Assembly (NCBI RefSeq): GCF_001653235.2
Contig: NW_019154056.1
Location: forward strand, 173,232-237,231
Length of the DNA stretch: 64,000 nucleotides
From: Pochonia chlamydosporia 170
Lineage: Eukaryota; Ascomycota; Sordariomycetes; Hypocreales; Clavicipitaceae
Direction of reading: 5' to 3'
In this document: piece by piece, positions 1 through 9,817 of the stretch
How the letters are laid out: every line of letters begins with the position of its first letter
Numbering within the stretch: position 1 is the stretch's first letter
Notes under the pieces: generated by a model
Told to the model about the DNA's origin: nothing
What the model saw: the letters and a program-made list of their open reading frames with translations, nothing else
Database searches by the model: none
Translations under genes and position numbers: made by a program

Positions 1-532
1 CATGGGTCATCCGACTTAACTGCCTCATAGCTTCCCAACGCCGACCCAACCCGCACAGCCTCGCCCGCCAACCAATATGATGTGGGGCACGCTTCTGGAG
101 ACTGCCCGACTGAGCTCTCTGGCCGCCTTTGCCGACTTGCCTTTGCCGACTTGCCTTGGCGTCACCAACTTGCCAAATTACCCAATGCCACTTACCAGGA
201 CCAATATTCTCAAGTTGCCTTTCCAACTTGCCCCCGCCCCCTCATTTCCGAATCAGCTCATTGCTGAATGCAGAAGTCCACGTGTGTGGAAAGTCGGCCC
301 GGGCCGATGCATCTCCGCCAGATCATGGCCGGGTTTCTCTACCAGCGCGCTCAGTTAATGCTTGATGGTGTTTGCAATGTCAAACGTCGCGTACTCTATT
401 CCAAGTGAGAAATCTATAAATTCTGGCTCCCCTTCACGGGCTGTCCAGTTGTTCCTTCAAGATGGCATGAATTTCTCCACTTGATTTTGTACCGATTGAA
501 AGCCGTTTTTAACCCCAGAAGCCGTGACTACG
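1..532. other. Upstream region of the BCS1-like gene
   Basis: No gene is supported here. The stretch is C/T-rich on the plus strand, with imperfect repeats of the word CCGACTTGCC around 130-180. It must contain the promoter and 5' leader of the AAA-ATPase gene that starts at 533; I could not identify a convincing TATA box. Confidence 0.4.
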
Positions 533-2052
533 ATGGCAGCACATGCGAATATCAGCATGCCTTGGCCATGGAACCTGAAAACACAGTCCAGCCCAACAGC
601 AATGATGGATGCCTTCGGCCCAGTCGGGCTTCCACAGCTGATTGCTTCGAGTCTCAACAGTTATGCCTCCCTTATGTGCATCTTTGGGCTTCTTACATTC
701 GTACGAACCTACGCAAGCCGGCTCCGGTCATGGTTTGAAGAACACTACAGTTAGAAAGTTCCTCTTCACACGCCTTGCACCCTGTCTAACTTTAAATAGC
801 TTCGACAATCCATTTTAAATATCCTGACGAGTCGTATGACATGCTGCTGACTTGGGTTTCATCTCAAGGACTCGACAACGCTGCGCGATCAACCATAGCC
901 CGAGTAGGAAGAAAGTGGATGCACCAAGACACTCTCTTCGATAACGTAAAAAAACCCGTTTGTTTGCTTCCATGGAATGGAAGGTTTGTTTTTCGGTTCA
1001 AGAACCACTGGCTCTCTTATCGGACCGAGTTGATCGATGTCGGTCTTCATAAGGAGGAGATGATATCCATTACCTGCTTGGGCAGATCCGGTAGGGTGCT
1101 CAAAGATCTTGTTATGGAATGTCGAGAGCAGTACTTGAAACAAACTGAGAACAAAACTACTATATTCGAGAATCGCGGATCATACTGGGAGAAGGTGGTA
1201 ACAAAAGACGTTAGACCTCTGTCGACAGTTATTATCGACGAGGATCAGAAACAGCACTTGATTAGCGATGTGAAGCAATTCCTCAACCCGGACACTCGCT
1301 TATGGTACGCTGAACGAAAGATTCCTTATCGCAAAGGCTATCTACTGTATGGTCCCCCTGGCACAGGAAAGTCAAGTTTTTGCGTCTCCGTGGCCGGCGA
1401 ACTCGATGTCGACATATACACGATCAGCATCCCAGGCGTGAATGACAAGATATTGCAAGATCTGTTTGCCAAACTTCCACCAAAATGTTTAGTCTTACTG
1501 GAGGATATAGACGCCATTGGTACGAGCCGGTCACAGGAAACCGAAGAGATCGACGACGAAGCTTCGAGATCCAAAAAGCCTGTAACGCTGTCTGGGCTTT
1601 TGAACACCCTTGACGGGGTGGCATCTCAGGAGGGTCGAATTCTCATCATGACGACGAATCATGAAGAGAAGCTGGATCCGGCCCTTATTAGACCAGGTCG
1701 CGTTGACGAGAAGGCCGAATTCCAGCTTGCTGACACAAGGATGACGGTCCGGCTTTTCGAATTCATTTTCAAGTCCGGTGTTGGTAGTCAAGAAAGACCC
1801 GAGACCCAGGCAGATTGGGAAGCAGGCCGGCTGGCCACGGAATTTGCCAATAAGTTGCCAGAGCGAACGTTCAGCCCCGCAGAGATAATGCGATATCTCT
1901 TGCAGTACAGACGGTCGCCCTCATCTGCGGTGGAAAAAGCTGAGACGTGGATTGAAACGGAACTAAGCGAAAAGGAGGACAGGTTGAAGAAAGTCGTGTC
2001 TCGAATCAAACCTGCGGGCAACACTATACAATGTCGCTCGACTCATATCTAA
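533..2052 (+). CDS. BCS1-like AAA ATPase (two exons)
   Basis: Seen: exons 533-749 and 800-2052 around a 50-nt intron (GTTAGA donor, CTAAC branch, TAG acceptor), giving 489 aa in one frame. The frame opens with GTG at 524, so the ATG at 533 is the first usable start; downstream ATGs at 557 or 602 are alternatives. A hydrophobic segment lies in exon 1 (SLMCIFGLLTFV), followed by the FEEHYTSTIHF stretch typical of the fungal BCS1 N-terminal domain, Walker A GPPGTGKSS (about 257-265), Walker B LVLLEDID (about 303-310) and the second region of homology with RPGR (about 365-374). Known: BCS1 is an inner-mitochondrial-membrane translocase for the Rieske protein; filamentous fungi carry many diverged BCS1-like paralogues of unknown substrate. 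Inference: this is a paralogue, since the C-terminus is short and the N-terminus diverged. The frame is intact. Confidence 0.88.
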
Positions 2053-3400
2053 GCCAGAGACCGGCCTCGGATCAAAGCGGGCTGGAGGTTGCACTCGTAC
2101 CTTCTTCGGTTCGGCATCCGAATGAAGTTAACACGTCAATAACTCCCCATATCTACTCACAATCCTCTAGTGGCCAATATTCCTGGCAAAATACACCAAC
2201 CTTGCAAACTTGTCACTAGGCTTGCCAACAGGCCAAATACCATAACAACCAATTATTCACTTCAAATAAGAAGTTGTTGTGTTTGGCGCGCTGGGACTGC
2301 AATTTTGCACTAATGTAGGTATGGACAGTTGATGATTTGGAGGAAGTGTCACTCCTTTGGTCAGGACGAACTTATATGCTCAGCGAAAATGATACTGGTT
2401 GGCCAACGCCTGGAGACTTCTGGAGCATCCTTTCATTTAATTCAACGATTTCCAATGCGTCTCATAGCAGCCACTGATGTAGCACTGGGTGAAACATTGC
2501 ACTTTGTAGATTAAGCTTCCACACAATCCCCCAACTGCACTCATAGCAGAGTCCGTGAATATATTTCTGGTGCTCCAACACCCCAACTAGCTCGCGGCCT
2601 TTTGCACGTGTTGTTAAGTAGCTTCTTAGGGGACCTGAGCAACCGAAGTCGCAGAACAGAAAATACATACACACATATAAGCTTCACCAGATCCGTTCTT
2701 TGATCCCATAGGGTACTGGTCTCCTATACACACCTTCCTTCCGATATGAACTTAACTGGCTGTCAAAAGTGATCGATGGATCATCGCATCTTGGAGCCCC
2801 GGGTGGCTACAGCGAATTGCAAGCAACCATAAAGGCTTCAGAATCGTGAATTAGAATGACATCATTCTTCTTGTAGCGTCCCTTGAACATCAAATTTTTG
2901 CGTGATTTGGTATTGAGGTTGTTGAGTTGTTCTAAGTTGATGTCAGAGTTCGTTTGCGTGTAAGAAACACTGTAATTTTTCCTATAAGTGCTTGTCTACC
3001 AATTTATATATGTAGATGGATGAGGAATTTCCGTCGTAATGAGGCAATATAGTCGGCGGTTTGTTAACAGTCGGCGGTACAACGATCATGCTTTGAGGGC
3101 TTGCCATAAACTGATCCCCTGGGCTGCATGGCGATATGGGCGGCGGCTGGGAAGCATGACGAGGCTTTGGTCATACACGAGGGATGCCATGCTGAGTTCA
3201 AACGGGTATATAAAGAGAATGCTCAATGAATTTGAGGCAAGCTGGCAAGGTTTTGGTGTAGATGTTTTGGGAAGCCGATTTAGAGCTGGAAAGCGCCAAC
3301 GCCTTATACATTGGCATGGTCGCCCGACTAAAGAGGATTTGTCGCAGCAGTAGACCTCCCTTTAAGTATATTAGTTCTAGGGGGATGAGTATCAACACAA
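2053..3400. other. Non-genic interval
   Basis: I see no supported gene. A 104-codon plus-strand frame at 3039-3353 starts at an ATG but shows no motif, compositional bias or homologue I recognise, and could be chance. The first few hundred bases should hold the 3' UTR of the BCS1-like gene. Confidence 0.4.
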
Positions 3401-3563
3401 AGTTGAGGTTTCTTGAGCTGCTGTTGCATGAGTGAATAGTGATGATGCCGGAGCGGGAAAAACAAAAAAAAAAAAAAACACCTCCTCTGTCGGAGGTGCT
3501 GGTGTTCCTTGGCTTACGACGATGGAAGGTACCAAGCGTCCAGTTGATGAAAATTGCACAGTG

Positions 3564-4092
3564 GTCGGGTTACCAGTACCTAGCGCCGCCGACAGCGCAG
3601 CAAGCAACTAAAACCTTGGAGTTACCACCAACTCCTGACCAGCATGTGGCGGACTCGACATTGCCAGTAACCTTGGAGCCTGTGCTGCTGGTACCCAAAC
3701 ACCACTGAATTAGTCGCCTGAAGGTGCCAGTAACCTAGCCTCAAGTGTACCGGTAACCCAGGAGGGCAGGGTACTCGTAGCTAGTGGCCGCTGGTAACAA
3801 GCGCGTGCAGCGATTACTGGTAGCTATGGGCCGCTAGTAACAAATGCTGAACAGTTACTGGCACCCAGCTTATGTTACTGGCAATGAGGTCGCTGGCTGC
3901 TTTTTGTTACCAACAACAGGGCCGTGCCTGATCAGTTGGCGCCAGTAACCCCAGCTATTTTGGCAACTATTACTGGAACCACACTCGCCCCTAGCTGCAC
4001 CTTGCTCTTGCTCATCTGTTGGGTACCAGTAACCCCCCCAGCCACTGTAATGTACTCTTTCCCACACCTACTGGTGAAACGTGAGTTACTGG
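3564..4092. repeat. Cluster of CCAGTAA / TTACTGG words on both strands
   Basis: Within about 530 bp the heptamer CCAGTAA occurs at 3664, 3727, 3942 and 4026 and its complement TTACTGG at 3814, 3855, 3875, 3970 and 4086. One-mismatch relatives (TACCAGTACC at 3571, CCGGTAAC at 3750, CTGGTAAC at 3791) lie between them. A homopolymer A run (about 3463-3478) lies just upstream. Spacing is irregular and both orientations are present, so this is neither a simple tandem satellite nor a coding repeat. No long open frame explains it. Confidence 0.7.
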
Positions 4093-4480
4093 CAAAACAC
4101 TCACTAGGCCGCAGTTACAGTACTCAAAGCCAACGCAAAATCAGGCTCTCTGGACGCACAGCTAGATCGTCATCTACGCTTAAGCTACGAAACTCTGCAG
4201 CGAATTTCAAACAGAGGATCTCATTCAAGCACACACGCTAACCACCATTGAGCTCTACATTCTATTCTGCCACGGAAAGTCGTAGGATGGAAATTTAGCA
4301 ACTTAGGTGCACCCCTCAGGCAGTGGGACCGCGCGTGTAGAGGCGCTAATTTTAAGTCATAGAATCTAGTGGCGTATTTGCGCTGGGTAGACATCTTCTA
4401 TTATAAGGTCGCTAGTGCCATCTCAAATCCAGCCCCTCGCTCCAGGCAATCCTGCCGCTTCATGCTCCTCAAAATTCATA

Positions 4481-5428
4481 ATGCAGCTCACAACTACATG
4501 GCCGCCTACCAGCCATCAGGCGATAAATTTCACATCGCCGGACAGCTTAACCAACATAGGCGAAAAGAATCACAGCAATTCTGAGCAAACCTCTCGGAAA
4601 TTGATTGAGGAGCCTCGAGAATGCACAAAGGTCACGAGAGGTCGCCCCCACAAGCAAGCGAAAAGGAAACGTTCAAGAATCAAGTGGACATTAGAATGCG
4701 CGTTATCTCGTACTCACACTCTCATCAGGCCAGATGCTGCAGGCTTTTTCATTGCCACTTGTCGTACAGCACTTCTGAGTTGGATATCACTGCTACAAAA
4801 TACCCATTTGGAAAAAGGTGTGCTTCCATCAGCAATCAAGATCAAATCTGTGCTCAGTATTCTGAACACCATCATAAGGGGGGGCGCAAATTTGCCGGCC
4901 AGATTTGGTTACGTGAGACTCGTGGATTTTTTTGAATGTCTGGAAGAACGAGTAAGGGAGCACAGAGCAATTGGCGGGTTCGTCGGAGAGTCTGGTCGTC
5001 GTAATACTACTGTTGCGATCAGGTTATGCATCGGCGCTTTGCAAGATGACTTCCCTGCGAGCCGAATTAAAAGCCGACTTAAAGAACAGAAGAGAGTTGG
5101 AGTGCGTTGGAAATGGAGTAATAGAAAGTCAGTTTTCTTGCTACTTATATACTCTGACGGAGCAGAGGCGATCGTGTGCGTGCGAAACTTCTTCAAAATT
5201 GTGACTAATGACACTAACACTCCCAGGAAAAACAAGGGCGCAATCGATGACAAAATAATTAAGTGCCTTGGTGCTGCAGTTCTAAGTGGCATCCCTAAGC
5301 CACTGATCGATGTCTGTACCGAAATGTCTAAATTTGCAGACGAAGCCATTGCCTCGGGAAATTCCAGCTACGGGGCACAAATGTCCGGGTTTGAGCACGA
5401 GATCAACAGACGCTTGGGTATGGTCTAA
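4481..5428 (+). CDS. Unrecognised fungal family protein, paralogue of the gene at 6310
   Basis: The open frame runs from GTG 4415; the first ATG is 4481. It shares with the 6310-7206 gene the heptamer LPARFGY, a following LxxFxxxLExR stretch, an RW..S..LLLxxYSD block and an aligned C-terminal helix-rich tail (AVLxxIP...C...EA..G.....M). By analogy with that gene, positions 5176-5226 look like an intron (donor GTGCGT, ACTAAC branch, CCCAG acceptor), which would give 298 aa; unspliced, the 51 nt stay open and give 315 aa. There is no signal peptide or obvious catalytic motif. I do not recognise the family. Lying on the same strand just upstream of an integrase gene with a paralogue in between, it may belong to a mobile element. 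Confidence 0.6.
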   Translation: MQLTTTWPPTSHQAINFTSPDSLTNIGEKNHSNSEQTSRKLIEEPRECTKVTRGRPHKQAKRKRSRIKWTLECALSRTHTLIRPDAAGFFIATCRTALLSWISLLQNTHLEKGVLPSAIKIKSVLSILNTIIRGGANLPARFGYVRLVDFFECLEERVREHRAIGGFVGESGRRNTTVAIRLCIGALQDDFPASRIKSRLKEQKRVGVRWKWSNRKSVFLLLIYSDGAEAIVCVRNFFKIVTNDTNTPRKNKGAIDDKIIKCLGAAVLSGIPKPLIDVCTEMSKFADEAIASGNSSYGAQMSGFEHEINRRLGMV

Positions 5429-6024
5429 ATTGCAGACTATTCTGATCTACCAATATACCAGTTGAAATTTACTTGATGGCCGTTATCTGAAGATGGTCAA
5501 AATAAATTAAAACATGATGGTTCAGAGGTCCACTGCGGCTTGTGTTGCGATTTGAACAGCTTACCCTGTAACCCTCCCCTTTGCAAAATTTGGGGATTCT
5601 GAACAATAGCGAGCACATCCCCCCTTCAACCAACTTCTGCCCCACTTGGAAGCGATCCAAGCCACAGCGATGTAAGACTCTCCATGCTGGAGTCTCAATC
5701 CAGACAACCAAATCCTGAAGGTCCACTCCCCAGCGCGCGCTTCGTCCTATCACCACATTGGGTGAAAATGGCTTGGACTCGCTGCCCCAGAAGCCCCCAT
5801 CCCAGAAAGCCCATCCCAGCCGCTGCATCCTAGATGCTTTAAAACAAGAAAATGGCTTGGACTCACTGCCGCTCCAGAAGGTTCCATCCCAGAAAGCCCA
5901 TCCCAGCGGCTACCATCTTGGATGCTCCCATCCTTGATGCTGCCACCCCTAGAGGCTTAAATAAAGCGGTGCAGAGCGGAGCGCTTCATCCCAACCTACT
6001 GGGGTCCTTCTTCCTACTCGGACA
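5429..6024. repeat. Non-genic spacer with a two-copy imperfect tandem repeat
   Basis: Two units of about 85 bp, near 5764-5848 and 5849-5935, share ATGGCTTGGACTC, a CATCCCAGAAAGCCCATCCC core and a CAT..TAGATGCT-like end, with scattered substitutions. A 124-codon frame beginning at 5852 runs through the second unit but follows the repeat rather than any recognisable protein. I see nothing else here. Confidence 0.55.
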
Positions 6025-6309
6025 TCGGCGTCTCGCCGCTCCGGCTCAGCAAAGAAGACTTGTAGCCGCTGCTCCCATATCACTCTGGCGGGGTGGGACT
6101 AAAATAGGCATAGAAGCACCCTTTCACTTCCTGGATGCGAGTCTAGAACAGGAAATCATCCACTCCCCTCTATCTCTCTATTTTGAAGGCAGCCTTATTT
6201 CGAATTGCGAGATGAAAAATAGCTAATGACGAGAAGGGTCCAAATACAAAAGACCATGGAACTCCTACGGTTACACAAAAAATAATTGAACATAAAGTCC
6301 TTAAACAAC

Positions 6310-7206
6310 ATGTCATCCCAAATTTATGCTGCCACCATGCCACGCCGCCATAATGTCAGTCCCGGGCGACAGGAAGATGTCTTTTCTCGAGTAGCACCTA
6401 GCCAGCTCTACTCAATGTCGAGCCCCGCATTCACCAACAGCTGGAGTGAGAGAACGGCAGATGAAATATCACGTTATGGGAAGATTTGCGGAAGATTTAT
6501 CAAATTTAACGTAATAGAAGATTTTTTAGACACTTGGGAAACAGTTGTAGACTCCTGGTCTGCCCTTGTTCGAATAACATCTCTTCCGCACAATAAACCT
6601 ATTCGACGTACGCATGTCATTGTGGCGGTGAATGTACTCGAGAGTGTCATCAATGGTCACACTGGAGTGAGCCTACCAGCCAGGTTTGGTTACTTCCAAC
6701 TAGCCAATTTTCTAGATGCTTTGGAGTCCAGAATTAAGACTGAGCGTGACACATGGCCAAATGCTCTTGATGGGCGCAGGGTCACGTACACAACCGTCGC
6801 CTACAATATGTACCTGGATGCCCTTGGCTTAGACCCTAGAGCAAAATCGCCTAGGCAAGAACTATTGCGGAAAAGGTCAATAGGACGACGTTGGAGAGCT
6901 TACGCAGAACCGTCTAGCCTCTTGCTTGCGGTATACTCGGACTTTGCCGACACATCTATGTGTACGTATTTGTTGGTTTGAACGACCAGCGAACTGAGCT
7001 AATATTTGTATAGTAAGAGGAGCTTATTGGCAGAATTTCCACCCAAGGAACTTTCTTCGGCAGTCCTCCGAAGCATTCCGGTCAATGTATTGAATGCTTG
7101 CAGGTATATTTCTACTCGGATCGAAAGGGAGGCTGAGTTGGGGAGGCCTTGGGATGTCTCAATGTTACCAGATCTCAGACGTCATGTTGAGAACAATTTG
7201 CTTTAG
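6310..7206 (+). CDS. Unrecognised family protein upstream of integrase (copy 1)
   Basis: The open frame begins with TTG at 6286; the first ATG is 6310. Exon 1 runs to about 6959 and exon 2 from 7014 to 7206. The acceptor TAG at 7011-7013 with an upstream GCTAAT branch is clear. The donor is uncertain: GTGTAC at 6960 or GTATTT at 6966 keep the frame, whereas the best-looking GTACGT at 6962 does not. The product is about 280-282 aa. It shares LPARFGY, RRWR.Y, LLLAVYSD and a C-terminal helical tail with the 4481-5428 gene. No catalytic motif, signal peptide or membrane segment is apparent. The integrase gene follows about 390 bp downstream on the same strand, separated by a solo LTR. Function unknown. 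The 13964-14860 gene is the same sequence and may be an assembly duplicate. Confidence 0.6.
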
Positions 7207-7341
7207 TTCCACTCTATTGTGCTCTTAGTTGTTACAAATTGATTTGTTGCTTCACAATATATGAAATAACCTCTGGATCTCAAGTCGCCGCTGAAAACTG
7301 GTTAGTTTTACACCTGAATATTTCACTCCATACAGCACCAG

Positions 7342-7546
7342 TGTAACGGGCTGGAGCCGCTTGGACGGCGGCTGCGCCGCCTATCACCAACTCCTATGAC
7401 AGGTTGATTCTAGAACCTTCTATGGAGGGGGAGATATAAGGCACCACGATGACGCTACGGAGTAGGAAGACTCTCTTTCCTTCCCTATCTTGATAGTAAA
7501 CAGCATAGGGACTAGTTAGTTGAATCAACTCGCTAGAGGCCTTTCA
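7342..7546 (+). mobile_element. Solo LTR (Ty3-like appearance), copy 1
   Basis: A 205-bp segment begins TGTAACGGG and ends CCTTTCA, giving TG...CA termini. It is flanked by the 6-bp direct repeat CACCAG (7336-7341 and 7547-7552), the footprint expected of an LTR insertion. A TATA-like AGATATAAGG lies at about 7432. There is no internal retroelement sequence, so this is a solo LTR left by LTR-LTR recombination. It sits immediately 5' of the integrase frame; with the LTR removed the integrase frame stays open further upstream, so the insertion may have cut off part of the gene's original 5' end and supplied a new promoter. Confidence 0.65.
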
Positions 7547-7595
7547 CACCAGTGCTGTAGTTGCTTCCATCAATCCTTTTCCTAATGATGTACGA

Positions 7596-9407
7596 ATGGC
7601 ATTTCAAATGTACATCCAGAGCCCTGGATATATCAATCGAGAACGGATAGAATATTCCAAATGGCGTCAATTGCACATTTTTCTTGACCAGCCTGATCTA
7701 AAGCCGGAGAACCAGACTGAATCCCGGCTCAGGCACCGTGCATATACCGAATTCCAACTCATTAACTACAAGCTTTATCGAAGAGCTAATTCCAGGTTTC
7801 CAGAGCCACGATATGTTGTTCCTGAGAGCGAGGCATTTGATCTTATTGCCAATGAACATCTACAACTTCTTCATGCCGGCCAAACGAAGACATGGGCTGC
7901 AGTTCAACAAAAGTACTACGGAATTAAGCGCGAAGATATTGGGTTTATACTTAAACGATGCAAGAACTGTGCTCTAAACAGGCCAGCTGGAACAAAGGCG
8001 CCATTGGTTCCAATCATCACCGGCAGAGCATGGGAAAGAGTCCAAATTGACTTAATCGACATGCGCCACGAACCCTCTGGCCAGTTTAAGTGGATTCTAC
8101 ACATCAAAGATCACTTTTCAAAGTACACCCAGTTATATCCACTGAAAAGCAAGCACGCCGAGCCAATTGCAGCTGCGTTCGCTCAATTTATTGCAGCATT
8201 CTTACCTCCCAAGATCATGCAGGCAGACAACGGGAAGGAATTCAAAGGGGCCTTTCTGATTCTGTTAAGAAAATATGGAATCCAGATCATAAATGGAGCC
8301 CCTAGGTCTCCACAAACGCAGGGCTTAGTTGAACAGGCTAATGGAGTGGTTGAAGCGAAACTAAGGGCTTGGAAAATGGACAACGGATCAACTGAATGGG
8401 CTGACGGTATACTCGAGGTTATATTGGCCATAAACACTCAAGTCCACTCTACAATTGGATGTGCGCCTGCGGAATTGCTATTTCGAGAGCGTTCATCATT
8501 TGTCGACTGGCTGAATAGCCACGCACGCAAAGATCCTAACGTTGGCGTTATGCAAGAAGACCATACCCAAGCCCCAATATACGCCCTCTGCGCAAGCCCA
8601 CCAGCCCAAACCGGTGGCTTAAGAGTTGACACTGGAATTTATTCAGACAATTCCCACATGACAACGGGCTCTAACCCTAATATTAGTGGTTCAGAAATTA
8701 ATGTACGAATTACTCCACCAGCTCAAAGCTCTCCGATGGACGAATCGTTTGGCAGTGATGCCCGCAATCGAGGAATCAAACGTACGAGCCATCCTACAAG
8801 TGAACCTAGAAGCTCGCCAGGGGCTATAGTTGAATTGGGAGATCCAATAATTACGAAGGCCCAGATAGCCACCCAGAAAGCAAGAACCCAAATGATGCAG
8901 AAGTACTCAAAGAGGCAAGATATTCAACATTTTGAAGTAGGGGATATAGTTTCCTTAAAAGTTCCCAGAGAGGATAGGACCTCAACAGATAATAGACGGT
9001 TATTTGGGCGTATACTGGATGAACCCTACCCTCACAGGTACAAAGTTCTAACACCTTCAGGAATAATCCAACGCCTAGTTCCTACTAAGGGATTAGGAGC
9101 CGTTGATAAAGCTCTCTGGTCGGATGTTTTCATTCCTGAATCCACGAACGAAGTTTCACTTGGACTGGCAGCCAGGGAAGCTTCTACAAGCGCCAGGGTG
9201 GGAATTTCATGCCAATGCAAGGGATTGTGTAACACAAAGAGGTGCAGGTGTTATAAGGAAGGCAAGAAGTGCAGCGTGCACTGCCATAGAGATGATCATG
9301 ACTGTGGAAGTTTATCCGGCTTAGCTGTACGGACTGAAACTGCCTTGGTGGATCGGCCGCGCAGGAAACGGGCTAGAGTTGATACCATAGGGAACTCGGT
9401 CACTTAG
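7596..9407 (+). CDS. DD35E integrase with Cys-rich C-terminus, Ginger/Ty3-type (copy 1)
   Basis: A 603-aa frame starting at ATG 7596. Seen: an HHCC zinc site (H88, H93, C122, C125); an RNase-H-fold integrase core with D152 (IDLID), D211 (QADNGKEF) and E246 (GLVEQANG), giving DD35E spacing; a GPY/F-like segment (about 447-500, VGDIVSLKVP...); a Cys-rich tail of eight Cys at 539-570 resembling the CXC motifs of KRBA2/Ginger-type integrases; and a basic stretch RPRRKRAR near 588. No reverse transcriptase, RNase H or protease is present in this frame or nearby. Known: Ginger DNA transposons use a Ty3-derived integrase as a cut-and-paste transposase. Inference: this is a transposase of that kind, or a host gene derived from one. 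A degenerate Ty3 remnant is the main alternative, though the intact frame argues against it. The 15250-17061 gene is the same sequence. Confidence 0.75.
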   Translation: MAFQMYIQSPGYINRERIEYSKWRQLHIFLDQPDLKPENQTESRLRHRAYTEFQLINYKLYRRANSRFPEPRYVVPESEAFDLIANEHLQLLHAGQTKTWAAVQQKYYGIKREDIGFILKRCKNCALNRPAGTKAPLVPIITGRAWERVQIDLIDMRHEPSGQFKWILHIKDHFSKYTQLYPLKSKHAEPIAAAFAQFIAAFLPPKIMQADNGKEFKGAFLILLRKYGIQIINGAPRSPQTQGLVEQANGVVEAKLRAWKMDNGSTEWADGILEVILAINTQVHSTIGCAPAELLFRERSSFVDWLNSHARKDPNVGVMQEDHTQAPIYALCASPPAQTGGLRVDTGIYSDNSHMTTGSNPNISGSEINVRITPPAQSSPMDESFGSDARNRGIKRTSHPTSEPRSSPGAIVELGDPIITKAQIATQKARTQMMQKYSKRQDIQHFEVGDIVSLKVPREDRTSTDNRRLFGRILDEPYPHRYKVLTPSGIIQRLVPTKGLGAVDKALWSDVFIPESTNEVSLGLAAREASTSARVGISCQCKGLCNTKRCRCYKEGKKCSVHCHRDDHDCGSLSGLAVRTETALVDRPRRKRARVDTIGNSVT

Positions 9408-9547
9408 AAAACTCAAGAGTACATTATTTTGTTGCCGACTTGCACGCGGTGGATCAACTATTCGCGGCTGGGGCATCCCAGTGACGAAGGTGGATATTCG
9501 TGGTTGGGATTCCCATTCGCGAATGGGGCAGCATATTCGCGAATCCG

Positions 9548-9583
9548 ATTTATTTTATTTATTTATTTATTTATTTATTTATT
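9548..9583 (-). repeat. (TTTA)n: 3' tail of LINE-1 (copy 1)
   Basis: About nine TTTA units on the plus strand read as (TAAA)n on the minus strand, immediately beyond the LINE ORF2 3' UTR. A simple A-rich tail is the expected 3' terminus of a target-primed LINE, so it sets the 3' boundary of the element. The same tract occurs at 17202-17237. Confidence 0.75.
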
Positions 9584-9817
9584 CATCGACTGTCCCAATC
9601 GCCCTGTGGGCGATTATGCAGCGTTCAACTAAACATACAAGAGCATTCGATTCTCGCTTCTAAGAATTAAGCCGTTCCTGATCCGAACTGCTTCCTCTTC
9701 CACTCAAACGCGATCACTATAGTACGGATAGTCGTCATGGCTGTTCTGTATCTATGAACTTGTCAGGCCCTTCCCGGCCCTCCTCAGCTTCTGTTTAACA
9801 ATAGTCACTCGTCTACG

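Noticed and set aside
3039..3353. 104-codon ORF as a gene
   Set aside because: Starts with ATG but lacks motifs, introns or any recognisable relative; consistent with chance.
3564..4092. CRISPR-like array
   Set aside because: Repeats are 7 bp, unequally spaced and on both strands, and the genome is fungal.
7596..9407. Integrase as part of a complete Ty3 retrotransposon with the upstream LTR
   Set aside because: The LTR is solo with its own target duplication, there is no second LTR downstream and no RT, RNase H or protease; the Cys-rich tail also points away from ordinary Ty3.
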